Notes: generated by a model from the letters alone, not told the origin. A stretch of 22,252 nt of DNA from Saprospirales bacterium (GCA_016711605.1 JADJSS010000027.1:1-22252), one strand, 5' to 3'. Shown: positions 14,586 through 22,209, counted from the first letter of the stretch. Made by a program: numbers and translations.

Positions 14586-15143
14586 ATGAAAAAGTTAATT
14601 TTCATTTTAGCATTGGTTTTCTCTTTAGATACTTTTGCTCAACTTACTTTAAACGATGTAACCTTGCCAGCAAAAGCGAAAGGTACTACCGAACTTACCT
14701 TAAATGGTGGCGCTGTTCGTAAAAAAGCATTCTTTAAAGTGTATGTAATAGGGTTGTACCTTGGACAAAAAAGCAAAGATGCAGCAGCCATTATTAATAA
14801 CAATGCTGAAGTATTGGTGCAATTGCAAATTACTTCATCTGTAGTAAGCAGCAGCAATATGTCGGAAGCTATTGAAGAAGGTTTTGGTAAATCGATGAAA
14901 GGAAATACCGCTTCACTGCGACCAAAAATTGATGTATTTATTAACACCTTTAAAAAAGATCCAATAAAAGAAGGCGATGTATTTGTGTTGAATTATATTC
15001 CAGGTGTTGGTTTGAAAACATCTAAAAACGGAAAATTAGTTTCTACAATTGAAGGCGAAGATTTTAAGAAAGCTTTACTTGGTATTTGGCTGGGCGCAGA
15101 TCCAATAGATTCAGGTGTAAAAACTGGATTGTTAGGTAAATAA
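14586..15143 (+). CDS. Secreted chalcone-isomerase-like domain protein
   Basis: This 185-residue protein has a signal peptide (MKKLIFILALVFSLDTFA, mature from Gln19). The mature part has the chalcone isomerase-like fold pattern: LPAKAKGTTELTLNGGAVRKK, FFKVYVIGLYLGQKS, then VLVQLQITSSVVSSSNMSEAIEEGF and KEGDVFVLNYIPGVGLKTSKNGK, ending in FKKALLGIWLGADPID. Bacterial members of this family (Chalcone_3 type) are periplasmic. They lack a known flavonoid substrate and may bind fatty acids, as related eukaryotic folds do. The protein is intact, monocistronic by position, and followed by a strong terminator at 15171-15199. Confidence 0.82.
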   Translation: MKKLIFILALVFSLDTFAQLTLNDVTLPAKAKGTTELTLNGGAVRKKAFFKVYVIGLYLGQKSKDAAAIINNNAEVLVQLQITSSVVSSSNMSEAIEEGFGKSMKGNTASLRPKIDVFINTFKKDPIKEGDVFVLNYIPGVGLKTSKNGKLVSTIEGEDFKKALLGIWLGADPIDSGVKTGLLGK

Positions 15144-15170
15144 TTAAAAATTAAATTAATTATAAATAAT

Positions 15171-15199
15171 AAATCTCAACCATTTGGTTGAGATTTTTT
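15171..15199 (+). terminator. Rho-independent terminator after the chalcone-isomerase-like gene
   Basis: A perfect 11-bp stem AAATCTCAACC / GGTTGAGATTT with an ATTT loop is followed by a T run to 15199. It lies 28 bp after the stop codon at 15143. Confidence 0.85.
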
Positions 15200-15285
15200 A
15201 TTTTCTATATTCAGGAAATTGGTTTTTATGCTTTCTTCAGTTTGTAAATACTGCGTTTTATCATATTTTATACTGATACAAGTCA

Positions 15286-15316
15286 TTGTTTTTCTGTTTA
15301 TTATAAACTAACTTTA
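15286..15316 (+). promoter_or_regulatory. Candidate sigma-A-type (Bacteroidota) promoter of the stress operon
   Basis: TTG at 15286-15288 and TAACTTTA at 15309-15316 are separated by 20 bp, close to the phylum consensus of a -33 TTG and a -7 TAnnTTTG. The -7 box ends 14 nt before the ATG at 15331, so the leader would be very short. This is the best promoter candidate in the window, but it was found by eye only. Confidence 0.4.
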
Positions 15317-15330
15317 CAAAAACTAGAAAA

Positions 15331-15960
15331 ATGAAAAAAATTATTGTTGCATTAGATGCTCTTACTTATAATGAATATGCATTAGAATATGCGATTGGTG
15401 TTGCTAAACGTTCTGGTGGTATGATATTAGGTGTATTCTTACACGATTTATCTTATGTGTATTCTGAGATTCCGAGTGTTTATGAATTTATACCTGTTGA
15501 ATATAGTTTTGTGGTAGAAAAACAACATATCGACAGTAAAAAACTTGACTTAAATATTAAGTTATTTAACGAAAGATGTAACGCTGAAAATATTAAACAC
15601 AAAGCACATGTTTACGATGGTGTAAACATCGTAGAATTCTTAATTAAAGAATCTGTATTTGCAGATTTATTGGTGTTAGACGAGCATATGAGTTTTACGC
15701 ATACTACTTCAGACCAGCTTTCTAATTTTATTATTGATATTATTGAAGATTCGAATTGTCCGGTTTTAGTTGTGCCGCACAAATACTTACCAGTTGATAA
15801 TGTATTTCTTTGTTATGACGGAACACCATCAAGTGTGAATGCCATTAAAATGTATTCGTATTTATTTCCATCTTGGACTCAAAAAATAACTGCATTGGTT
15901 TCATTTAATGAAACATCAACCAATCATTTAAAAAACAGCGAAAACATAAAGATTTATTGA
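15331..15960 (+). CDS. Universal stress protein, first domain and start of second (frameshifted)
   Basis: Residues 1-145 form a complete UspA-type domain: MKKIIVALDALTYNEYALEYA at the start, FADLLVLDEHMSFTHTTSD, and a last strand NCPVLVVPHKY. A second domain begins at YLPVDNVFLCYDGTPSSVNAI and runs to HLKNSENIKIY, then a stop. The neighbouring frame continues it (KDLLNQHFTNLIID...) after a one-base loss near 15943-15952. Double-domain Usp proteins are common in Bacteroidota and respond to stress or starvation. The gene opens a plus-strand run with Hsp20, consistent with a stress role. It is soluble, with no signal peptide. Confidence 0.82.
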   Translation: MKKIIVALDALTYNEYALEYAIGVAKRSGGMILGVFLHDLSYVYSEIPSVYEFIPVEYSFVVEKQHIDSKKLDLNIKLFNERCNAENIKHKAHVYDGVNIVEFLIKESVFADLLVLDEHMSFTHTTSDQLSNFIIDIIEDSNCPVLVVPHKYLPVDNVFLCYDGTPSSVNAIKMYSYLFPSWTQKITALVSFNETSTNHLKNSENIKIY

Positions 15961-16169
15961 ATCAACATTTTACCAATTTAATTATTGATGTAGAAAATAG
16001 TTATCATTCTGATGCAATCATTGTAACCTTTTTTAAAGAAAATTGCACGAATGGTTTTATTGTGATGGGTGCGCACAAAAGCAGTCCGTTTTCAAGAATT
16101 TTTAGAAAAAGTTTAGCATACACATTTATAAAAGAAATAAAAGTGCCCATTTTTATCGCACATAACTAA
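15957..16169 (+). CDS. Universal stress protein, C-terminal end of second domain
   Basis: The nominal ATG at 15957 is internal. Reading the frame a little further upstream gives KDLLNQHFTN, which joins the previous entry when one base is added (for example ATT for AT before AAAGAT). The domain ends with the standard Usp layout: a FIVMGAHKSSPFSRIFRKSLAYTFI helix and the final strand VPIFIAHN. The ATP-binding Usp subgroup has a Gly-x-x-Gly...Gly-Ser loop here; this protein has GAHKSS...RKS. The second Gly and the Gly before Ser are both replaced by Lys, so it probably belongs to the non-nucleotide-binding kind. It ends 19 bp before the Hsp20 gene. Confidence 0.75.
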   Translation: MNQHFTNLIIDVENSYHSDAIIVTFFKENCTNGFIVMGAHKSSPFSRIFRKSLAYTFIKEIKVPIFIAHN

Positions 16170-16188
16170 AAAAATAAACAACTATAAC

Positions 16189-16626
16189 ATGATAAAGAAA
16201 ACAACGAGTGCAGCCGCAAAAAAGAAATCGGCTCCAGTAAAAAAAGCAGTTTCAACAAAGTCAACACCAGCAGTTGAACTGCCAAAAGTAAATAAAGAAA
16301 TTGCTATCATTAATAGTCCATTTTGGAATATTTGGGACAAAGGTAAATCGTATAAAGTGAGTATTCCAATTGCAGGACTTTGCAAAAAAGATATTTCTGT
16401 AAAAACAATCGGAAATCAGCTGATTATAAGCAGCGAAAAAGAAAACGCAAAAGAAAAAGAAGGAAAAAATTATATCGTTCAGCAATATAGTTTTAGTTCT
16501 TGGAGCAAATCCATCAATCTTCCAGAACCGATAAGTGAAAAAGACATTAAAATAAATTATAAAGATGGTGTGTTGAAAATTGAAATGAATAAATTGAAAC
16601 AGAAAATCCAACCAAAACTTAAATAA
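16189..16626 (+). CDS. Hsp20 / alpha-crystallin family small heat-shock protein
   Basis: This 145-residue protein has a Lys/Ala/Ser-rich N-terminal tail (residues 1-40) and an alpha-crystallin domain from about residue 45: KSYKVSIPIAGLCKKDISVK, then NQLIISSEKE, FSSWSKSINLPEPISEKDIK and YKDGVLKIEMNK. The last contains the family's xxxGVLxI signature. Such proteins hold unfolding clients without ATP. The basic N-tail is unusual in composition and resembles histone-like tails; it may affect oligomer size or contact nucleic acid, but that is speculative. It follows the Usp gene by 19 bp and precedes the Mla set by 49 bp on the same strand. Confidence 0.88.
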   Translation: MIKKTTSAAAKKKSAPVKKAVSTKSTPAVELPKVNKEIAIINSPFWNIWDKGKSYKVSIPIAGLCKKDISVKTIGNQLIISSEKENAKEKEGKNYIVQQYSFSSWSKSINLPEPISEKDIKINYKDGVLKIEMNKLKQKIQPKLK

Positions 16627-16675
16627 AAAGCGTAAAACAAACTTGAAATACTAACTCAAATTAATTCAATCAAGA

Positions 16676-17458
16676 ATGAACAATATTTCAAGAATCAAAG
16701 ATGTTTTAAAATCCTTTTTTGCAGAAATTGGAGAACTTTCTTTTTTTACAGTAAGATTTTTTAAAGAAGTTTTTAAGCGTCCATTTGAATTTAAAGAATT
16801 TCTCAGACAATGCTATAACATGGGCAATCAATCGCTTTTTTTGGTTGCAGTAACTGGCTTTATAATTGGACTCGTATTTACGTTACAATCAAGACCAACG
16901 CTCGAAGAATTTGGTGCAGTTTCCTGGATGCCATCTATGGTGAGCATTTCAATTATTCGTGAAATCGGACCCATCATTACTGCACTTATTTGTGCTGGCA
17001 GAATTGGCTCTGGCATCGGCGCAGAACTCGGTTCTATGCGTGTTACTGAACAAATTGATGCCATGGAAGTTTCAGGAACCAATCCTTTTAAATATTTGGT
17101 AGTCACACGCATTTTAGCAACTACATTTATGATTCCAATTTTAGTGTTTTTTGGCGATGCTATTTCAATTTTTGGTTCTTACATGGTCGAAAACATAAAA
17201 GGTAACGTGTCGTTTTTATTGTATTACAATCAGGTTTTTAATAGTCTCGAATTTAGTGATATTATACCAACTACAATTAAAACATTTTTCTTTGGTTTTG
17301 CTATTGGATTGGTAGGTTGCTACAAAGGTTATAATTGTAAAAAAGGAACGGTTGGTGTAGGTATAGCTGCCAATTCTGCTGTGGTTTATACTTCTATGTT
17401 GTTGTTTTTAATAGATTTTATCGCCGTATTTATCACCAATATTTTTGTTGATATATGA
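16676..17458 (+). CDS. mlaE: MlaE-type ABC transporter permease
   Basis: This 260-residue inner-membrane permease belongs to the phospholipid transport system that maintains outer-membrane lipid asymmetry. It has about five to six hydrophobic segments and the family signature REIGPIITALICAGRIGSGI followed by AELGSMRVTEQIDAMEVSG, then NPFKYLVVTRILATTFMIP. The ATG of the ATPase gene overlaps its last codon and stop by 4 bp, so the subunits are made together. The full length is normal for the family. The assignment is firm at family level; direction of lipid movement is not readable from sequence. Confidence 0.9.
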   Translation: MNNISRIKDVLKSFFAEIGELSFFTVRFFKEVFKRPFEFKEFLRQCYNMGNQSLFLVAVTGFIIGLVFTLQSRPTLEEFGAVSWMPSMVSISIIREIGPIITALICAGRIGSGIGAELGSMRVTEQIDAMEVSGTNPFKYLVVTRILATTFMIPILVFFGDAISIFGSYMVENIKGNVSFLLYYNQVFNSLEFSDIIPTTIKTFFFGFAIGLVGCYKGYNCKKGTVGVGIAANSAVVYTSMLLFLIDFIAVFITNIFVDI

Positions 17459-18207
17459 GTACAGAAGCAAATAATACAGAACACATTATTGACATCCAAA
17501 ATCTTCGAAAAAGTTTTGGTGATAACTGTGTTTTAGATGGATTTAACATGTATTTAAACAAAGGCGAAAATGTGGTTATCATGGGAAAATCTGGTTCTGG
17601 AAAATCAGTAATGATAAAATGTTTAATTGGATTAGAAGAACCAGATAGCGGCACGATAAAAATAATGGGAAAAGATATTAGTAAAATTTCTACTGACGAA
17701 TTGAATGAACTACGAACAGAAATTGGTTTTCTTTTTCAAGGAAGCGCGCTTTACGATTCTATGTCTGTTCGCGAAAATCTGGAATTTCCATTAAGACGAC
17801 ACACTAAAAAATTTGGTAAAATAAAAGATACAACACAATTAGTAATGGAAGCATTAGAAAATGTTGGCTTGGCGCATGCTATTGATTTAATGCCAAATGA
17901 ACTTTCTGGTGGTATGAAACGAAGAATAGCATTGGCGCGAACATTAATACTGCAACCAAGTATTATTTTATATGACGAACCAACAACAGTTTTAGATCCG
18001 ATTACTTCAAAAGAAATTATTTTATTGATGATGTCTATTCAAAAAAAATACAATACATCATCCATCATCATTACTCACGACGTAGATTGCGCCAGAGTTA
18101 TTTCAAACAGAATGATATTATTAGTAGATAGTATAAATTACGCAGAAGGTACATTCCTAGAATTATCCACCTCAAAAGATCCGAAAGTACAAGCATTCTT
18201 TAAATAA
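17455..18207 (+). CDS. mlaF: MlaF-type ABC transporter ATP-binding protein
   Basis: The 250-residue ATPase powers the MlaE permease. Visible motifs are Walker A GKSGSGKS (44-51), a Q-loop in GFLFQGSALYDSMSVRENL, the ABC signature NELSGGMKRRIALARTL, Walker B SIILYDEPTTVLDP and an H-loop ITHD. The D-loop has TTVLDP where most relatives have TTGLDP, a mild change. SALYDSMSV just after the Q-loop is typical of the Mla group. It overlaps mlaE by 4 bp and is followed by mlaD 6 bp later. Confidence 0.92.
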   Translation: MSTEANNTEHIIDIQNLRKSFGDNCVLDGFNMYLNKGENVVIMGKSGSGKSVMIKCLIGLEEPDSGTIKIMGKDISKISTDELNELRTEIGFLFQGSALYDSMSVRENLEFPLRRHTKKFGKIKDTTQLVMEALENVGLAHAIDLMPNELSGGMKRRIALARTLILQPSIILYDEPTTVLDPITSKEIILLMMSIQKKYNTSSIIITHDVDCARVISNRMILLVDSINYAEGTFLELSTSKDPKVQAFFK

Positions 18208-18213
18208 GAAATT

Positions 18214-19278
18214 ATGGAAAAATCAAATTCAGAAAAAATAAGATTAGGTGTTTTTGTAACGATTGGTTTATTGATTTTTGTTGTTGCCATTTATTTTATT
18301 GGTGAGAAACAAAAATTATTTGGCAACACAGAGCATTTGAAAGCAGTTTTTAAAAATGTAAATGGTTTGCAAATTGGCAACAATGTTCGTTATTCAGGAA
18401 TCAATATCGGTACTGTTCGTGCTATAGATATGACCAACGATACAACAATCACTATCGATATGATTTTAGATAAAAAGATATTCAGTCATATAAAACAAGA
18501 TGCAGTTGCCACTATTGGTTCTGATGGTTTGGTTGGAAATATGATTGTAAATATTCTTCCAGGTAGTGGCAACAAACCATCTGTAAAACCAAACGATGTT
18601 ATTGCTAGTTTTTCCAGAAAAAGCACCGATAATATGTTAAACACCTTAAGTGTAACCAATGATAATGCAGCATTATTAACAGCTGATTTACTGAAAATCA
18701 CGAAAGAAATTATTCATGGAAAAGGCAGTATTGGTTTATTAGTAAACGACACTATTATGTCTGGTGATTTAAAACAAACTTTATTTTATTTAAAAGAAAC
18801 CAGTAAAGGTGCGTCAGAAACAGTTCTGAAATTAAATAAATTAATTGCATCCTTAGATAATAACAACAATGTAATTGGTGTTTTAAAAGACACTGCAGTG
18901 GCAAGTCAGATTAAACATATTGCAAGCAGTTTAGATAAAACAGTAGCTGATTTAAATGCAACCATTTTGAATATTAAAGATGGAAAAGGCGCTATCAATT
19001 ATCTTTCTAATGATTCAAAACTAGTAGCACAAATTGATAATATTGTAACTAATCTAAATGAAACAATGACCAACATAAATCATGGAAAAGGTGCAGTTGG
19101 TTATTTAATAAATGATCCAAGATTGGCAAAACAAATTGATTCTACTATGACCAATATTAACGATGCCAGTTTTCGATTGAATGAAGATTTAGAAGCATTA
19201 AAACACAATATACTGTTACGCAGATATTTTAAAAAACAAGAAAAGGCGAAACAGAAAGCAGCTGAAAAGAAAAATTAA
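18214..19278 (+). CDS. mlaD: MlaD-type MCE-domain lipid-binding protein
   Basis: The 354-residue protein has one N-terminal membrane helix (LGVFVTIGLLIFVVAIYFIG) and then an MCE domain (about residues 42-118: VFKNVNGLQIGNNVRYSGIN, IGTVRAIDM, DGLVGNMIVNILPG). A long helical C-terminal part follows. That part holds three copies of a GKGxxxxLxND motif (GKGSIGLLVND, GKGAINYLSND, GKGAVGYLIND) embedded in Asn-rich coiled coil. The MCE domains form a hexameric ring bound to MlaE; the helical tail probably spans the periplasm as a tunnel or needle. Separate mlaB and mlaC genes are not found beside it here. The end is strongly basic (Lys-rich). Confidence 0.88.
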   Translation: MEKSNSEKIRLGVFVTIGLLIFVVAIYFIGEKQKLFGNTEHLKAVFKNVNGLQIGNNVRYSGINIGTVRAIDMTNDTTITIDMILDKKIFSHIKQDAVATIGSDGLVGNMIVNILPGSGNKPSVKPNDVIASFSRKSTDNMLNTLSVTNDNAALLTADLLKITKEIIHGKGSIGLLVNDTIMSGDLKQTLFYLKETSKGASETVLKLNKLIASLDNNNNVIGVLKDTAVASQIKHIASSLDKTVADLNATILNIKDGKGAINYLSNDSKLVAQIDNIVTNLNETMTNINHGKGAVGYLINDPRLAKQIDSTMTNINDASFRLNEDLEALKHNILLRRYFKKQEKAKQKAAEKKN

Positions 19279-19305
19279 TGTTTTGCATTTTACTGTCGAT
19301 TTGTT

Positions 19306-19860
19306 TTATTTCAGATTCACAAACCGTATTGCAGCGTCTGCCATTTTATCGAAATAGGAAACATCTTTTTTGTTGTTTCTGGAAAAATGAAAATGCTCCA
19401 AACCAGTCCAGATAAAAAACCACGAAGCAGGTTCTGATAAAATAACCATTGCATGCACTGCAAATTTTTCTGGTTTGTTGTAAGATATGTAGCTTGCAAA
19501 CAACATTAATACAGCACCAAATACAATATAAAAGATTCCTTTTAAGTTTTTGTTTTTAACGTCTGTTTTTACAGTTTGTTGGCAATTTTTAAAATAAACA
19601 TGCAAGCGTTTAATGATTAATTTTTCATCATGTTCAATTCTTAAATTTTCAGGCATCGCTAATTTTAGATGAATTTTATTTCTGCTTTTTTCATCACAAA
19701 CTTTTTTGACTTCAGAAAGAAAATCATCTGAAACCGTTCTTTCAGACAATGGACGCGAATCAAAACTGGAAAAAATATCATCATAAGCATCCAGCCAAAT
19801 ACTTATTTCATAAATGTCTGATGACTCTTGTTCTTGTTGGTGAATTGCTTCCATTTTCAT
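19306..19860 (-). CDS. Conserved membrane protein of unknown function
   Basis: I chose the ATG at 19860 (MKMEAIHQQEQESSDIYEIS) because the 33 residues before it in the open frame (back to 19959) lack domain character. The N-terminal region contains IWLDAYDDIFSSFDSRPLSE followed by RTVSDDFLSEVKKV, a pattern I have the impression recurs in uncharacterised bacterial proteins but cannot name. The middle is strand-like (KIHLKLAMPENLRIEHDEKL, then a helix with RLHVYFKN). Two hydrophobic segments lie near the end (IFYIVFGAVLMLFASYISY and FAVHAMVILSEPASWFFIWTGLEHF), with a basic C-terminus. It is convergent with mlaD (27 bp apart) and divergent from the fasciclin gene. Confidence 0.65.
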   Translation of the reverse strand: MKMEAIHQQEQESSDIYEISIWLDAYDDIFSSFDSRPLSERTVSDDFLSEVKKVCDEKSRNKIHLKLAMPENLRIEHDEKLIIKRLHVYFKNCQQTVKTDVKNKNLKGIFYIVFGAVLMLFASYISYNKPEKFAVHAMVILSEPASWFFIWTGLEHFHFSRNNKKDVSYFDKMADAAIRFVNLK

Positions 19861-20080
19861 AGATGTATGTAATTTACAAAATATACAGCGAATAAAGTTT
19901 GTTTCTTGAAAATATAGCAAATACCTGATAAAGTTCAACACTATGTCATCATTTTTCATATTGTGATTTCACAAAATAGCATGAAGTGTTATAATTTCTT
20001 TTTTTTTCAACATTTCACAACTTTATTGAAATGGATAGTGTTAAGACGCTATTACTCATCAACTATTAAATTTAAATTTT

Positions 20081-20599
20081 ATGAAATCATTTTTTAAATC
20101 TGCATTATTGATTGCAGCAAGTTTTTTTAGTGTTCAGTCGTTTGCACAAACATCAAACGATATTGTGGATGTGGCTGCTGGTTCAGCAAATCACACTACA
20201 TTAGTAGCAGCAGTAAAAGCTGCTGAATTAGTGGAAACTTTAAAAGGTACAGGTCCGTTCACTGTGTTTGCACCGACAAATGATGCATTCGCAAAATTGC
20301 CAAAAGGAACCGTAGAAAGTTTATTGTTACCAGAAAACAAAGCTAAGTTAACTGCAATACTGACGTACCATGTAGTGGCTGGAAATTTAACGGCTGCTGA
20401 TGTGTTGGCTGCTATTAAAAAAGGCAAAGGAAAAGTAGTTTTAACAACAGTAAATGGTGCAAAATTAACTGCAAAATTAGTGAAAGGAAAAGTAACAATT
20501 ACAGATGCCAATGGCGGAAAATCTACCGTAACTGCTACTGATTTAAAAGGAAGCAACGGCGTGATTCATGTTGTTGACTCGGTATTATTACCTAAATAA
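20081..20599 (+). CDS. Secreted fasciclin (FAS1) domain protein
   Basis: This 172-residue protein has a signal peptide (MKSFFKSALLIAASFFSVQSFAQ) and one FAS1 domain. The H1 box is FTVFAPTNDAFAKLP, the YH motif is ILTYHVVAGNLTAADV, and the H2 box is GSNGVIHVVDSVLLPK at the C-terminus. FAS1 proteins are extracellular or surface adhesion modules, and in bacteria are often found in biofilm or stress-related contexts. It stands alone, with a terminator at 20621-20656. No anchor is visible beyond the signal peptide. Confidence 0.9.
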   Translation: MKSFFKSALLIAASFFSVQSFAQTSNDIVDVAAGSANHTTLVAAVKAAELVETLKGTGPFTVFAPTNDAFAKLPKGTVESLLLPENKAKLTAILTYHVVAGNLTAADVLAAIKKGKGKVVLTTVNGAKLTAKLVKGKVTITDANGGKSTVTATDLKGSNGVIHVVDSVLLPK

Positions 20600-20620
20600 T
20601 TTTTTTGGTTAGAATTATTG

Positions 20621-20656
20621 AACGGCTGATTTATTTTTAAATCAGTCGTTTTTTTT
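20621..20656 (+). terminator. Rho-independent terminator after the fasciclin gene
   Basis: The stem AACGGCTGATTT / AAATCAGTCGTT is 12 bp with one G-U pair and a 6-nt T-rich loop, followed by a T run. It begins 21 bp after the stop codon. Confidence 0.85.
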
Positions 20657-20728
20657 ATTTTAAAATAATCACTGTAAACATGTAAATCAAACATAAGATT
20701 TTGTAAGGTATAGCGATGAATTAGGATT

Positions 20729-20736
20729 TAAATTTG
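20729..20736 (+). promoter_or_regulatory. -7 box candidate for the 61-aa lipoprotein gene
   Basis: TAAATTTG matches the TAnnTTTG consensus at every fixed base and lies 19 nt before the ATG at 20756. A TTG at 20701-20703 is 25 bp upstream, longer than the usual spacing, so the -33 part is uncertain. Confidence 0.35.
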
Positions 20737-20755
20737 TGTATTAAAAAAAACTAGT

Positions 20756-20941
20756 ATGAAAACAAATTTAAAATCATTTAGTACGCTGTTAGTTTCAGCA
20801 ATAATGATACTTTTAAGCTCTTGCAACAGAGGAACCGGAACAGGTTGTGGAACATGGAGTGAAATTAAATATAAAAAACAATATCACACTCAACCACCTA
20901 AAAAGATTAAAAGTTTTGCATCTTACAAAGAGTATAATTAA
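20756..20941 (+). CDS. Small lipoprotein of unknown function
   Basis: This 61-residue precursor has a hydrophobic leader and a lipobox ending at Cys23 (LLSSC), leaving a mature peptide of about 39 residues. The mature part starts CNRGTGTGCGTWSEIKYKK and is rich in Lys and aromatic residues. Small lipoproteins with a C/G/T-rich beginning like this are frequent in Bacteroidota but uncharacterised. It is preceded by a good -7 box and follows the fasciclin terminator, so it is probably its own transcript. Its size makes it easy to miss, but the lipobox and upstream signal support it. Confidence 0.65.
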   Translation: MKTNLKSFSTLLVSAIMILLSSCNRGTGTGCGTWSEIKYKKQYHTQPPKKIKSFASYKEYN

Positions 20942-21023
20942 TCTACTTTGTTTTATCATCAACATAAGGTAATTCCGACATACAATCTTCTTTGTAAAAA
21001 ACAGGATAGCAATCAAATAAATT

Positions 21024-21551
21024 TTACTTTAAAAATCGTCTTCTGATAATTTCCACCAATCCAAGAGCCAGAAACCAGCCAAGTGTGGCATAGATAGCCG
21101 TGTTTCTTTTTTTGTCGATGGTTTTGTTATACCATTCTATAGCTTCGGTTTCGGTGATGTATTCTTTGTTGTTGTACTTCAGCGAAAAAATTGGAATACC
21201 TTCACCACTAACTTTTGGATTTTCTTCCGGACTATATGCCATCGTAATTTTTGCGCTGTCTGCCACTTCATCCACAAATTCGCTCCAATTAATATAAGCA
21301 GGAATAAAAGTGGTATTCGCTTCTTTGATGATAATATAATGACTGGATGAATATCCTGAAGGTAATGATAAAGTATTGCCTGCTTGGCTAAGCATACCGG
21401 TGATGTGCGCCAGTTTTTCTTTTGCTACTTTTTGATGTGGTTTGGTTAAGTAATCTTTCCAGAACAAAAACGCAACCACAAACGCCATGATGGAAAGCGC
21501 ATGTAATTTTAATAAAGAAAATAGTTTGTCCATAGTCTTATTCATTTGCAT
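21024..21551 (-). CDS. Unknown membrane protein with two terminal TM helices
   Basis: This protein of 175 residues has one hydrophobic segment near the N-terminus (LHALSIMAFVVAFLFWKDYL) and another at the C-terminus (IYATLGWFLALGLVEIIRRR). The ~100 residues between them would face one side, most likely the periplasm: HYIIIKEANTTFIPAYINWS, VADSAKITMAYSPEEN and IPIFSLKYNNKEYITETEAI. I do not recognise the family. The start could be Met1, Met3 or Met7; all leave the first helix intact. It is convergent with the small lipoprotein gene (82 bp apart, no hairpin seen). Confidence 0.6.
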   Translation of the reverse strand: MQMNKTMDKLFSLLKLHALSIMAFVVAFLFWKDYLTKPHQKVAKEKLAHITGMLSQAGNTLSLPSGYSSSHYIIIKEANTTFIPAYINWSEFVDEVADSAKITMAYSPEENPKVSGEGIPIFSLKYNNKEYITETEAIEWYNKTIDKKRNTAIYATLGWFLALGLVEIIRRRFLK

Positions 21552-21738
21552 ATAAAATTCGGAATAGTTTTTAATATTCTGATACCAAATGTGTGGTATT
21601 TTTGTTGCTCAAACATTGAGAGTGCTCAAATTCTTTCGAGACCAAGGCATAGTGTTTTCACCTGCCGTCTACCAATACGTTTAATTTATTCTAGCTTTAG
21701 TTTGAGTTGTGGTTGACTTGGCTAGAAACAAGTATTCA

Positions 21739-22182
21739 TTATTTGTTTTCTTTTGGATAAGGCCTCCATGTATAACTTTTCTGTACAATTTTCCACGAAC
21801 CTTCATACTTCATTAATAAAAAATAATCTGTAAAAATGCGCCAATTAGGTACAATTATTTCTGCTTTTGCAATAGCGGCATCTTTCTCAAAATCTATCGA
21901 AATGATTCGACCGATTCGGTTTGATTTTTCACCTGGAGTGGTTTTAGCAATGTATTGTTCACCTGAACGTATGCGTAAACTGTCTTCGCTGACCATATAT
22001 AAATTGAAATCTGGATGAAATACTTTCCTTAATTTTTCAGGATCTCCATTTGCTGTTCCATCCATATAATCTTGAATGGTTGCAGCAATGAGTTCGAATT
22101 CAGTTGGCTTATTCGTTGTTTGAGCATTAAGCGACAAACTGCAAAATAATAAAACGGTATAAACACTTAAACGGTATTTCAT
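21739..22182 (-). CDS. Secreted NTF2-like protein (Lumazine_bd_2/SnoaL type)
   Basis: The 147-residue protein has a signal peptide (MKYRLSVYTVLLFCSLSLNAQ) and a single NTF2-like cone-fold domain. ELIAATIQDYMDGTANGDPEKLRKVFHPDF is the long helix pair of the family, and DYFLLMKYEGSWKIVQKSYTW is the terminal sheet. This matches the 'putative lumazine-binding' group (PF12893-like), which despite its name has no proven ligand. Export to the periplasm or outside is predicted. The 187 bp between this gene and the next downstream gene holds nothing recognisable. Confidence 0.8.
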   Translation of the reverse strand: MKYRLSVYTVLLFCSLSLNAQTTNKPTEFELIAATIQDYMDGTANGDPEKLRKVFHPDFNLYMVSEDSLRIRSGEQYIAKTTPGEKSNRIGRIISIDFEKDAAIAKAEIIVPNWRIFTDYFLLMKYEGSWKIVQKSYTWRPYPKENK

Positions 22183-22201
22183 CGTATAGAATATTTAGTA
22201 T

Positions 22202-22209
22202 TAAAGTTA
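22202..22209 (-). promoter_or_regulatory. Possible -7 box for the NTF2-like gene
   Basis: The minus strand reads TAACTTTA, the same octamer as in the candidate stress-operon promoter, 19 nt before the ATG at 22182. No clear -33 element is seen. Confidence 0.3.

Noticed and set aside
21552..21738. Possible small RNA between the unknown membrane protein and the NTF2-like gene
   Set aside because: It is slightly more mixed in base composition than other gaps, but shows no stable hairpin with a T run, no promoter and no coding frame.
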